Positions 13,499 through 23,332 are shown, numbered from the stretch's first letter. The stretch is 64,000 nt of DNA from Bolinopsis microptera (GCF_026151205.1 NC_087072.1:14298169-14362168); one strand, 5' to 3'. Notes: generated from the letters alone by a model not told the origin. Translations and numbers: made by a program.

Positions 13499-14610
13499 CA
13501 GTGACCGGCTGCACGACGGCCAGGCCCCCTCATTATTCGGGGTCCCACGGAGATCAGATCGTGTCACCAATTAGTGACGTATGATTAGTGATGTGATCCA
13601 TCAGTAGAATTTAATTGACCTAGAAATGGGCTAGATACAGAGTAGAGTTCACATGTCAACTCTGTTCACATAATATTATTTGTTAAATTGTGTTAATACT
13701 TTACCATACTACACGTAATAAAACAAATAAACCCTGTTTACAATGAGATAACATCACATGATCGAATCACGTGTTTTGATAACAAAGCTAGAGACTAAGG
13801 GGTATGGAGCACACTGCTTTTCATGTGTTTTATAGACTGACCATTAATTCTTTTACACAGATTGTAATTTGTACTACTAGTCTTAACTATAATTCTAAAG
13901 ATTATCTTTTGTGGGGACCGAGGGCTCGTCGTCCGAGTATAAAGCTGACACTCCTGATCACTACGTTCATAGAAATATTTCCTTTACCCTCATGAGATGT
14001 TGTCTGTATATATTGTCTTAACAATTGATCAATGTTCTCATTGTTCCAAATCTCATGATTCAATTTCACTTAACAAATTAACTCCTAACTAACCTTATGC
14101 CTAACTTACCTTATGCCTAACACGCATTACACATTATTTTATTTCCTCATCTTTGCCTTTGTTGATTGTTCATCTTCTCGCACAATTCCTTAAGTGGGTG
14201 AGTCATCGTCATGTGAATGTTTGCATAATGATCATTATGATCATTATGAGCCTAACATATTTTTTCCGGTTCACTTGCTACACGTTGCGATCAAAAGGGT
14301 GTGTCAACGATTTACTTTACTGAAGCCCGCAATCGAAGCTTCCCCCTTGTAATGCGATCACTTATGTGATATACGAGTCAAGCGGTCAGATCTTAAAGAT
14401 CATGTTTACTTCTTAATGCAATGCCATGATGTACAGAGTTGACATGTGAACTCTACCCTGTAGCTGTATCTAGCCCATTTCTAGGTCAGTTAAATTCTAC
14501 TGATGGATCACATCACTAATTATACGTCACTAATTGGTGATATGATCTGATCTCCGTGGGACCCCTAATAATAAGGGGGCCTGGTCGTCGGCCTCTCCCG
14601 TGACCCATCA
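13499..14610. repeat. Long inverted repeat (about 180-bp arms) nested in the hAT-type element
   Basis: The left arm (about 13499-13675) and right arm (about 14425-14610) are imperfect reverse complements. They share GGGGTCCCACGGAGATCAGA / TCTGATCTCCGTGGGACCCC-like text and the AGAGTTCACATGTCAACTCT / AGAGTTGACATGTGAACTCT segment. The arms enclose about 750 bp without an ORF of note. This could be a separate foldback that inserted into the hAT-type element or part of its original structure. Confidence 0.7.
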
Positions 14611-15032
14611 TCAAGCTCACCACACAAGAAACAGAAGATACCTGCATGGGATCTGATCGACTCTATCAAGAGGCGTCTTCAAATAACTGTCTCCTGATCT
14701 CTACCAGATCAAGTCACTGTTCTCTGATAACTGAATCTCAATATTAGGTTCAATCATGGTCTTAGTAAAGAACTACACCTTCAGTAACACATAAACAGAC
14801 CTATTTTTGATAAGAGCGGCGGTTATACGTTTAGAATTTCCAAAGTCCTTGAGAAAATGCAAAAGAAAACCGCACAATTCCCGCACAAATTTCGAAAAAA
14901 TCGCCGCACATTTGCCGCATAATTGGTAAAAATTTACCGCACCTTACCGCACATTTAACCTTTATAGTCGGGTGTGGTGCCGCATAATTTCGATTTTTTT
15001 TACCGCACCTAATATGTGCCTCTGCAAGTCAT

Positions 15033-15237
15033 CTGCTGATGATGTTCACATAACATTATTTCCTCTCTCCTTTATTCCTTCCGTCTTTTCTTAAACTTAC
15101 AGTTCAGTTACTTTATTTCACCAGGTCTACCTAAGGATCAATTATTCTTTGGTGGGGTTTCACTTCTGGTATTGGCTTCATTCCCGTTCCTTTTCCTTAT
15201 TCTTTATACTTATTTTTTATATAGTTTAATGAGATTG
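15033..15237 (+). repeat. Right pseudo-LTR, second part (205 bp)
   Basis: It matches 8754-8958 with no difference found by eye, from CTGCTGATGATG through TTAATGAGATTG. It ends the Penelope-like element; unrelated sequence follows. Confidence 0.92.
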
Positions 15238-15629
15238 ATCTAGAGAACTTGTTTAACTAAGTCACGTGATAGTCGTGTTTAGAGAGATTATTCATCATCC
15301 CTCGTGTCCATGTTCGTGAGTATCATGAAAATTGAAATCCGCCCTAGTATCCACTGTCCACGCTTTTAGTTTCACTTTTAGTTTTAGGAAAGTATTAATA
15401 TTAACTGAGGACCACTGGCTTTTTCTGTTCATAAACCGATTGCAGATGCAGTGGAATGACAGGCTGAGCTTCACCCAGTATGAGTAAGAAAGTAGCAGTA
15501 CCACTACCACCACCCCTGTGCCCTTCACCGTCATGTCCATTTTAATAACCGCGTTATAGAGGAGGAATATTGTATTTAAATTTAATTAAGGAAGTCTCTC
15601 CGCTTTTTTGCTATACAAATAATCTCGGG
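15238..15629 (-). other. No confident gene; 81-codon open frame with a shared motif
   Basis: A minus-strand frame (15540-15295) starts with a hydrophobic run (MDMTVKGTGVVVVVLLLSY) followed by YWVKLSLSFH. The nucleotide stretch 15395-15480 has diverged relatives at about 46605-46735 and 57605-57690, so this is probably part of a dispersed repeat and not a gene. No other support. Confidence 0.25.
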
Positions 15630-15850
15630 CTATAATTCTAATAACCAAGTTTGATGGAGTACATTCTAAGAATGTTACAGTAACATTCTTACATTTTTTG
15701 TACATTGTGCTATATCCAATGCGGATTGTGGTACAACTACCGGATAAAATATAACGTACTCTAGACTCCAAATCTATAAAGTGCAGTACGCAGTGAGTAA
15801 CTGGGGCACCATGGGTAGTTAGCAGTAGCAAATGAGCGAATTCAGAATTA
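15630..15850. repeat. Repeat shared with 8185-8400, abutting the ARMC7-like gene
   Basis: About 215 bp align with 8185-8400. It includes the perfect hairpin GAATGTTACAGTAACATTC and ends GCAGTAGCAAATGAGCG, just before the ATG at 15854. It could supply the promoter or 5' leader of that gene. Confidence 0.6.
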
Positions 15851-15853
15851 AAA

Positions 15854-16568
15854 ATGAAGAATGTGACCCTAGCATCTCACTCTCAGGCCCTTTTGACAGA
15901 GTATTGTGACAGTGAGGTTGCACATGCTAAGCAGGAAGTCGTTGCGAATCGAGCTAACTTCGCCAACAACCAAGTAAACCATGAACACCTGCAGAAACTA
16001 AATGTTGTAGACCTTTTCTTGGACATGACGGATGATGAAGACCTTATTTTACGTAGGTAAATTTTGTTATCTGGTTTTATGTGGCACATTTAATAATTAC
16101 ATTGTCTTAATTACGTGTGATTAATGTTAATGGGACTGGTTAACCTCGCAGTTAACGCACAACACAGAGACCACATCTCTGAGAAGCTGGACCTTATCTT
16201 ACCTCTACTGCAGTCACGTGATACCGAGACTCTTATCTCCACTCTTACTCTTCTCTACTATTTGCAGTTAGTCTAAAACATATATTTTAGTTTACTGTCT
16301 TTTGAACCACCGATGAAAATAATTAGAGAACGAGAGATGGACCACGACAATTTGAATGATCAGACAATAGTTGTAATGTAGTATTTACTATTGCTGACAA
16401 TTTACTTATAAAGCACTGTATTCCAGTAACGAAGGGGTGACAGACAATGACTTGCGCAGAACGCTTCAACAACTTCACTCGGAGAGTGAGTGTAAGAGAA
16501 CAAGTAACCTGCTTATCCTTCTCCTGAGAAATTCAACAACTTACAGTTCCAAAACATCTGTATCATGA
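15854..16568 (+). CDS. ARMC7: ARMC7-like armadillo-repeat protein, three exons
   Basis: Proposed exons are 15854-16052, 16152-16266 and 16427-16568 with GT-AG introns: 456 nt, 151 residues. The first exon reads SQALLTEYCD, AKQEVVANRANFA and LQKLNVVDLFLD. This follows the N-terminal armadillo region of ARMC7, a small protein reported to associate with spliceosomal factors. The later exons (HISEKLDLILPLLQS, LISTLTLLYYL, KRTSNLLILLL) fit the remaining helices. The first junction is uncertain: the AG at 16150-16151 gives a continuous frame but drops about 12 residues. The bases just upstream (about 16131-16151) also read in frame as GLVNLAVN, which would align with the family, yet no AG acceptor precedes them. 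An upstream coding exon is also possible. Confidence 0.65.
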
Positions 16569-17698
16569 TCCACTATCCTGTATAATAGACAGTATGTTCA
16601 GGGGTTTTCAAAAATAACTGATTTTAGAGCACATGCCAGCAAAAGCTGCAGCTGGAAGGTTTAGCATCGTCAGACAAAATCAGTACTGTGTTCAAGTTAA
16701 TTTCGAACAATAAACTATTTGAGTAGTAGAAGGACCGAAGGGGTAGGGCCAAAAATCAAGATATGAAATTTCCTATGCGCGTAAGTTCAAAACTATTAGT
16801 ATTACCAAATATCTGAAGAGTAGGTTGACCGATGAAACTAAAATGTGGAATGTGGAAGCTCTCTGAAATGTTTTATTTGAGGATACGAACAGAAGTAGAT
16901 TCACGTGTAGATTAGTAATAATACAATGAAAAGCAATCCTTCGACTATCATTTGAAGCTTAGATTTTTTGCTACCTTACCGGACCTAATTTGAACGGAAA
17001 TTAATTGGACGCAAGCGTTAGAAGAAAGTCTGTCCGTTTACGGGTCCGTCCAAGTCAAAGTCCGTTGAAATGTTTTCCCAAAATAATTCCACAACGAAGT
17101 TATTGTCCAGGATATTAATACTGTTAGTTTTAATTTCGGATTTTAAATGGTTTTGGATGCCTTCGAGCGTTCACACACACACATACACGAGGGAGGGGGG
17201 GGGGGGTTGGGTCTTGATTACGGTTGATTACAGAGGAGGGAGGGAGTAAAAATTGCTTAAATATTGATTACGTAATATGTGAACGACCCCATATTAGGTA
17301 CTCATTTATTCAAATTTCAAAGACTGATTATGCCTGTCAAACTGGCACTGAAATTTCCAAACGTATTTGTTGTAACTCTTACAGCGTTTAGAGTCTTTCT
17401 GTTTCATTTTTAGTGTATAAAGTCAATTTAAAACTGCATCATATGGTTGTAGTAAATCAATAATACATTTTTTACCATACATTTCATATTCCATGCTTGA
17501 AAAAAGTTGTTAACATATTTGTGACTGTATTACTTATTCTTAAGACATTTTAAAATTGTTCATTCTTTATAATTATAAGAGAGATTGTTTTTGTTTTATT
17601 ATCAACTCAAACTTGGTTTAAACTTCAACACAGGGCTATTACTAATTCGCCCGCCTTAAAATTATTAACTAAAGAAAACATGAGACCCAGAGCTCTCG
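16569..17698. other. Intergenic; G-run, inverted-repeat remnant and duplicated 3' flank
   Basis: No gene. A G-rich run lies at about 17191-17210. A terminus of the GAACGACCCC short inverted-repeat family is at about 17266-17292. From about 17355 to 17698 the sequence is the duplicate of 3955-4302. The hexamer TTTATT at 17595-17600 is AATAAA on the minus strand, about 100 bp past the stop of the paralogue, and is a plausible polyadenylation signal. Confidence 0.5.
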
Positions 17699-19177
17699 TT
17701 AGTGCAGAATACCAAAGTCAAAGAAACCATGAGACCCAGAGCTCGTTAGTGCAGCGTCCTGTGCACTTAAGTTTTTCTGATCGCTTGCAGTTGCACTTTC
17801 TGGGACAGTCCTTTTTCCCGTCCATCGCATCAACTTTTCGGGTTTGGTATAATTCACGACATTATCCAAAGTCCTATACCGACACATGTTCTTACATTTT
17901 TGCTGAGTGCAATCATCCTTAGTCATGTCCTTTTTACATGTACATGTGTTACAACCATCACTGTATTTGTCACCGGTGTAGGCTCGCTGAGTTTTACCTT
18001 CGTTGTCAATGAACTGACAACAAACAGTACCCTCGCTGCATACCACTTGTCCTGAGGAAAATTAGAACTTGTCAAATTTAAAAAAATAGATAATGAATAT
18101 GTTGAAACTAAGACCGACAAATTATACAGAGGGTGGCCCGCCCAGAGCTAATATATATAATTATGTATATATATAATATAATTCATTTGACCAAAACCCA
18201 TAATCATGGGTAGAGTGAACCGCTGCCAGTGTCTCTCTTTCCCAAACAAAAGGAAATGATATTAATTTGATTGACCGTTCTCAAATGCAAAATGATACCG
18301 AGAATGAAATCGGTCGCTCGCTTTTCCCATTAATAATCTTCCAGTCTATGCTATATTCAATCATCTTCTCCTTGAGGTTCCATATCAATTTTGATAACTC
18401 GGTACTCAGTCTGTACTTAGGATTCTTGAAACTTTGTCGATGATTGTACCACCGTGTCTTAAAACTGTTTTCAGTCAATTGGATTGACTGAAAACAGTTT
18501 TAAGACACGGTGGTACTAAATCGAAGAAATATAAGGCAGGAGCGGGGCATTGTGGCCTCTGCTTAGACGAGAAACTATACATACTTAAAAACCCAGGCAC
18601 TATTAATAAAAGATCAGAAATTATTTCTAAATGTAGGCACTCTAGGAAATTCTTAGTTAGACATATTTAGTTAGTATTTATTAGTTATAAGCATTAGGAA
18701 TTATAGTTATTTATATAGGTTTAGTAGTATTGAGTAATTGTTAATTGTTAATTATAAAATTTGATAAAGGAGCACTGTGTTGTATAATGTTTGCCATTTT
18801 TATGTTAATTATGTCACTGAAGATTGCTGTTCACACATCCATGAAACTTATAGGTTGACAACAACATCGTTTGCTTTGTACCGTTAATTATATACATATA
18901 TAATATAATTCATTAACATAAAATTAACTACATAATATTTACCTTGATCCGCGGGTCCCAAGAAGCTGATATAGGGCTTGGTCGTGCATGTGCATTCCTC
19001 GCATCCTTTGTAGACCTTTGCTCCGATTTCGATCTTCTTATTTTCGTGTCGACAAAAGGTTATTTCAACTTTTTCTCTCTCTGGGGGTGAGCTGGAGGAG
19101 GAACTTGTACTGGTCGTGGGCGATTCGGCAAAACTTGCACTTATCAGGACAGCTCCAAGCAGAATGAACTGGAACAT
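17699..19177 (-). pseudogene. Pacifastin/VWC-like secreted protein, copy 2, C-terminus frameshifted
   Basis: Exons on the minus strand are 19177-18943 and 18051-17699 with a phase-1 intron: 588 nt, 195 codons as it stands. The signal peptide and both cysteine units match copy 1 (4303-5018). After NVVNYTKP a one-base deletion relative to copy 1, near 17845-17850, shifts the frame. The annotated C-terminus becomes an unrelated tail, and the conserved cysteine-rich end (DCPRKC, CTGRC) is still legible in the neighbouring frame. The intron is 891 bp against 131 bp in copy 1 because of a 708-bp insertion. It may be a recent pseudogene, a functional truncated variant, or a base-call error. Confidence 0.7.
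18188..18895. mobile_element. Insertion in the intron of copy 2: internally inverted Penelope-like relic
   Basis: The 708 bp are flanked by a 19-bp direct repeat, ATATATAATATAATTCATT (18169-18187 and 18896-18914), consistent with a target duplication. Inside, 18188-18333 is the repeat also found in element X. 18334-18478 read on the minus strand gives the GIY-YIG segment ENSFKTRWYNHRQSFKNPKY. 18520-18668 read on the plus strand gives the C-terminal end of the same protein type (HCGLCLDEKLYILKNPG to RHSRKFLVRHI, then stop). The two halves face opposite ways around a perfect 34-bp palindrome (18446-18479 and 18483-18516, spacer TGG). Confidence 0.8.
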
Positions 19178-19977
19178 TGTATGGCTTGGAAATAATATTG
19201 TTATGATACCGTTGTGTAAATACGCAACTAGGAATTAGTTTAGTCAGATGAAAGAGATTTTATGGAAGTCAATAGATATTTTTTTTTCAAATGATAAACA
19301 CTTTTTGTATAAAAGCTGGGCAAATATTCCATATTCGGAAGTTATCATAAAATGGATATAAAACAAACCATATTATCCTATTTATCCTTATCTTGCTAAA
19401 ATATCCATTACCAATCTTTCAAAAATTATTTATCAAACGTCACACTCGTAAATCATAAGGGGCAAAATTTCTTTTTTCAATTGTCAAAACACTGTCACTG
19501 TGACTATTGGCACATAAAAGTAAAATTCATGATCGTGAAATCACACGTAAAATTTAAACTGCAAGTCAAATGTACGAGATATTGCACACTATACAGTTAA
19601 AACTTGAAAAGGAAATAAGAATGGTTACCAAGGACCACATAAAGTGCTTTTGGAACTTGGTTACAACAAGTTTTGATACGTATCTCAGTATCTGGGTAAT
19701 CTGTCTCTCAAATAATTCACTGTCGTTAACTCGAATGTTTCTCTCGGTGGCTTTTATTCGTGTTTTCGTGAGTCGTGACCATACCTTTCACGCCTGGACA
19801 TCTAAAGGTATGCTCATATTCATGTCTTGGTGTCTTGGTCTTTTTCGTTTCTTCCTGAGTTTGTTTCCTCTATCCTTGGACCTGCCAGATGGAATAAAAT
19901 TGTCATGGTCTTGACATTTCTAATATCATGCTCATTAGAAAATGTCAGAATAATGCAGTTCAACCAATCATGGCTTA
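19178..19977. other. No gene seen
   Basis: AT-rich sequence between the cysteine-rich gene and the GPCR. A 114-codon plus-strand frame at 19570-19914 has no recognisable domain and is probably chance. About 30 bp upstream of copy 2's start codon still match the region upstream of copy 1. Confidence 0.4.
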
Positions 19978-20956
19978 TTAGAAACACTCAGGATATTTAC
20001 CTTGGCTAGAAGCCATAGCATTGCTGGACATCAACTGTTTAGATCCCAATATCCGAGACAAGAGAAACTCTTTGAAGCTAGTAACTGTCAAGCTGTAGAC
20101 GTAGAAGTTGCTCATAGTGTTGAAGTAGAGACAGGAAAGGGAGATCCTGAGGTATTCGTTGTGGAAGAAACTCTTTTTATCTGCCAATCTAGGGCCAACA
20201 AAAGAGTAGATGGCGTAAGGTAGGAGTGATAAGCAGTAGATGACTGCAATAAGGATGATAGTTATGATGCCTTGCCATTTGATAGTGTGCCTTCCTTGAC
20301 TAGCGACTTTCTTTGCAATGATGAGCAAATTCACGGTAGAAGCGATAACTAGAAAATTTGGAATGACCATGAAGACCGTGGACAGCATTGGTCGTAGCCA
20401 TTTCCAGATGACAGAGGAATAACCAAACTCACAGTTGTATGCTCTGTAATCGTAGATTTGATCACTTTTGTCTACCAAGAAGAAAGCAGCTGGAAGACTT
20501 AACACAGATATCCAAATAACTGCACAACCAATGTGAGCCTTTCTTGACTCCAGTCCCCTGGCTCTCAGAGGCGCACGTAGGATGACAAGCTTGCAAGTTG
20601 TCATAGAACATATAAGATACATTCCTACTACATTAAGGTAATACTTAATGTAGGGCTGAATGTAACAGAACCATTCACCCAGTAGTCAGTACCCAACTAT
20701 CTGCTATCAAAGTGATAACTCGTGGCAATGCCCCTGATAGAGACACCATTAAATCACAGACGGCTATGTGCCGGATGATAGCTACGATACAACTGTGAAG
20801 TTTAAAGGCCTTATATCGGATTGATGCTACAAGAATGGTAGTGTCTCCGATTAAGGATGAGATGAGGACGAAAAGCATGTACCCCACCCAAGTGTATCTT
20901 TCAGCTTCCTTCTGAATTCCAAACTCTGTTTTATTGGAAAATTCGTGAGAATTCAT
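19978..20956 (-). pseudogene. Rhodopsin-class GPCR, frameshifted in TM3
   Basis: The minus-strand frame from ATG 20956 (MNSHEFSNKTEF, with an N-K-T glycosylation sequon) encodes TM1 and TM2. After ADSWVL it leaves frame. A second frame carries EWFCYIQPYIKYYLNVVG (TM3 with its conserved cysteine) through TM7 to the stop at 19978. The break coincides with a 7-bp near-tandem duplication (TACTGAC TACTG). The remaining 972 bp would be divisible by three. Features: no DRY motif (MTTCKLVIL instead), an extracellular loop 2 cysteine (YNCEFG), YCLSLLP in place of CWxP, and NTMSNFYVYS in place of NPxxY. The ligand is unknown. The last codons (CAAG|GTAAAT) could be a splice donor rather than coding. Element X begins about 37 bp upstream of the start codon. 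Confidence 0.75.
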
Positions 20957-20992
20957 TGCACCTTGTACTTGAATGTAAATAGGGTAAATTAA

Positions 20993-23083
20993 TTTTACCA
21001 AAACCCATAATCATGGGTAGAGTGGACCGCTGCCAGTGTCTCTCTTTCCCAAACAAAAGGAAATGATATTAATTTGATTGACCGTTCTCAAATGCAAAAT
21101 GATACCGAGAATGAAATCGGTCGCTCGCTTTTCCCATTCATTCACGGCTTACGAATTGTATAAATAAGTTTCGATTGATTACATCAATCAGATGCTGTAA
21201 AAATCTCTTTGGGCTGCGTTCGGGTCGATACCTAGTATTTCGGGGTAAGGGACAAGGGTGGTAGTTATAACTTATTGAATAAGCTGAAGTTTATTGAATC
21301 TTTATTGCCGAGTACAGCTGCCTTTGGGCAGTTCTTCTTAATCTATTACAATTGTAAATGAATGGGAAAAGCGAGCGACCGATTTCATTCTCGGTATCAT
21401 TTTGCATTTGAGAACGGTCAATCAAATTAATATCATTTCCTTTTGTTTGGGAAAGAGAGACACTGGCAGCGGTCCACTCTACCCATGATTATGGGTTTTG
21501 GTAAAATATCATCTCTTTTTGATTATAATGTCAGGGTACTTTATAAAGTCGAAATATAAACTGATATCTTCATTAATAAGGAGGAAGTTTCAACGATTTC
21601 GAAATTTTTCCTTTAAAAACATTTCCTTGTGTTTAGGGAAGCATATTGGTCGATCACTGACTGAATATGCCACTTAATACTCATTCAAGTTGGCATTAAA
21701 TTCATATATAATGATATTAAACTGTCGTGGCAAAGCAGAGTTTGTTGGAAATCACGAATGAGCAAAATTCTCACCTTTCGCACGTGCAAACTTTGAGCGG
21801 ACGTTGCGTGCGCATCCAATATTGAATCGCCGTAAATTTTTGCATGCAATTGTTTTATATATAGTTTGATAAGCATGCAAAGTTTCAAAGTATTTCAAGA
21901 AGAACTGTAATCACAACGGCACTCTAAAGTTGACAGAAAATGACGAAAACAGCAATTTTCAGTGATTTTAGCAATTTTCTTTCAATTTGGGCGTGTCCCC
22001 ACGTGTGCAACTTTTCGATTTTCAACTTTAAAACTAGCCTAATGCACAATTTATACCTATAGGAAGCAGAACTGAGCTCCACAACTCAAGGCATGGCCCA
22101 ACACCAGAGAATACTAAATCGCAAAATTGACGTTTTTATAAAATAATTCTTCAAAAAAGCACAAACTTCAATGACGAATATCTTTATGAAGGAGCAAGCT
22201 AGAAAAACTTTCCGGTAGATTTTCAGAATGCTTGAACAATTATCTAAGATGAAAATTTCCTCAGATTTTGAATAAAATTACTCCTTAATGGTGTAAAATT
22301 AATTTTGAAAATTATTACTTTGTCAAAAATCAAGTTTTAAAAACGGTTAACTTGATGACGTCATCAAGGGGTGTTTATGACGTCAAATAATTTTTTTATA
22401 CAATGTAAACTAAAGTGTAAACAATTATTTGCAAGACCTGTGGTCGGAAATGGCTGTATCTTTTATACTTTTGAATCTATGGACACTTAAATACAGGTTA
22501 CAATTGACTGGCAAAGCGTCTATCCCTGAATATATATATATATGTATGTATATATGTATCACGACAATCTATCGTAAAACAGGGGTTCTAGAAAACCCAT
22601 TTCCCGATGCTCCTGAAACCTGAAACTTTTTTTGCAGTCGCTTTGGTCAACGTCTAGACGCCCTGAAAAATTTCAGATCTCTAACTCAATTTTAACATGG
22701 TTTTTAAGGCACCTGAATATGGCGATTTTGGGTTTTTTACCGAATTTCGTATAACAGTGCTGGCGAGTATTTTATGCAAATTTCTTAAAAATCTCAACAT
22801 AACTATTTTTATTCCTGTCATCTTTGACATCAAATTAGAATGTTTTGAACTAAAAATAAATCTGCTGAACGACTTCCGATTAGTCTTAATGCCTGGAAAA
22901 CTCCTGCCGGGGGCGGCGGCCTTCGGCCGCCGCCTCCGGCCGGAGTGCACGCTTCGCGTGCACGAAAGAGGCTTCCAACGTGTACCAAAGGGGGTATAAT
23001 AGTAAAGGGGGTACAATAGTAAAGGGGGTACATAGTATACCCCCAATAAAGACACCGCTCGTGCTTGCCAGCACTGTGATATT
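20993..23083 (+). mobile_element. Element X, copy A (2.1 kb, non-autonomous, unclassified)
   Basis: Matches 37573-39687 in inverted orientation over its whole length. Structure: a 155-bp arm starting TTTTACCAAAACCC (20993-about 21150), a spacer, the reverse complement of that arm ending GGGTTTTGGTAAAA (about 21355-21507), then a body to 23083 ending GCTTGCCAGCACTGTGATAT. The body contains TGACGTCA-type sites near 22355-22385 and a GC-rich block of perfect hairpins near 22908-22965. No protein frame of note. The arm sequence recurs at 7.5, 18.2, 24.4 and 25.4 kb. In the intron relic at 18.2 kb it abuts a Penelope-like GIY-YIG ORF, so X may be a derivative of such an element's terminal repeats. 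Confidence 0.8.
22905..22966. repeat. GC-rich block of consecutive perfect hairpins in element X
   Basis: Three adjacent palindromes with TTCG-type loops or centres: GGCGGCGGCCTTCGGCCGCC, CTCCGGCCGGAG and GTGCACGCTTCGCGTGCAC. The composition contrasts sharply with the AT-rich surroundings. The same block is present in copy B (about 37700-37772). Confidence 0.85.
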
Positions 23084-23332
23084 ACATTTTGGTGAATTTG
23101 TAAAGTCTTGCTCCGTTCAAACGGCGTAGAGACTTGCTAAATATTTACGAATAGACCCAAAAAAATGTATTTCGATTCCGGCTCTCACTATCATATCAAC
23201 AATATTATCGGAATGTTAATTGCCGATGTTAAAGCAGCTGTCATATTCAAACTAAAATTAAAAATGCACGCAATACAATTCTGATCACAGAATTTGTGAT
23301 TGTTATAAGCATATTCGTATGAACATACTTAA

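Larger units (their letters stand above)
12533..15024. mobile_element. 2,492-bp non-autonomous hAT-type element inside the pseudo-LTR
   Basis: The inverted termini begin CAGAGGCACATATTAGG. The 8-bp target duplication CAAGTCAT lies at 12525-12532 and 15025-15032. Subterminal regions are packed with short CCGCACA/TTTCCGCAT motifs (12560-12670 and, in reverse relation, 14870-14990), as is usual for hAT transposase-binding regions. The interior has no transposase. It holds a 23-bp minisatellite (12757-13364), a long inverted repeat (about 13499-13675 against 14425-14610) and AT-rich filler. Removing it with one duplication rebuilds a terminal repeat identical to the left one. Confidence 0.93.
8696..15237 (+). 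mobile_element. Penelope-like retroelement with permuted (Naiad-like) domain order, carrying two nested DNA transposons
   Basis: Order on the plus strand: terminal repeat (8696-8958), leader, GIY-YIG endonuclease ORF (open 9390-10004), reverse transcriptase ORF (9967-12449, interrupted), second terminal repeat (12475-12532 plus 15033-15237). The GIY-YIG domain lies upstream of the RT. Canonical Penelope elements carry it downstream; the Naiad/Chlamys clade is known for this permuted order. Without the two inserted elements (10436-10723 and 12533-15024, with one target duplication each) it would be about 3.7 kb. The two terminal repeats look identical, so this insertion is young. No clear target-site duplication was seen around the whole element. 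Confidence 0.85.

Noticed and set aside
19570-19914. 114-codon plus-strand frame
   Set aside because: No recognisable domain, no splice or promoter context; chance frame in AT-rich DNA.
22681-23055. Protein genes in element X (up to 124 codons)
   Set aside because: The frames cross GC hairpins and AT-rich filler, show no domain, and differ between copies A and B.
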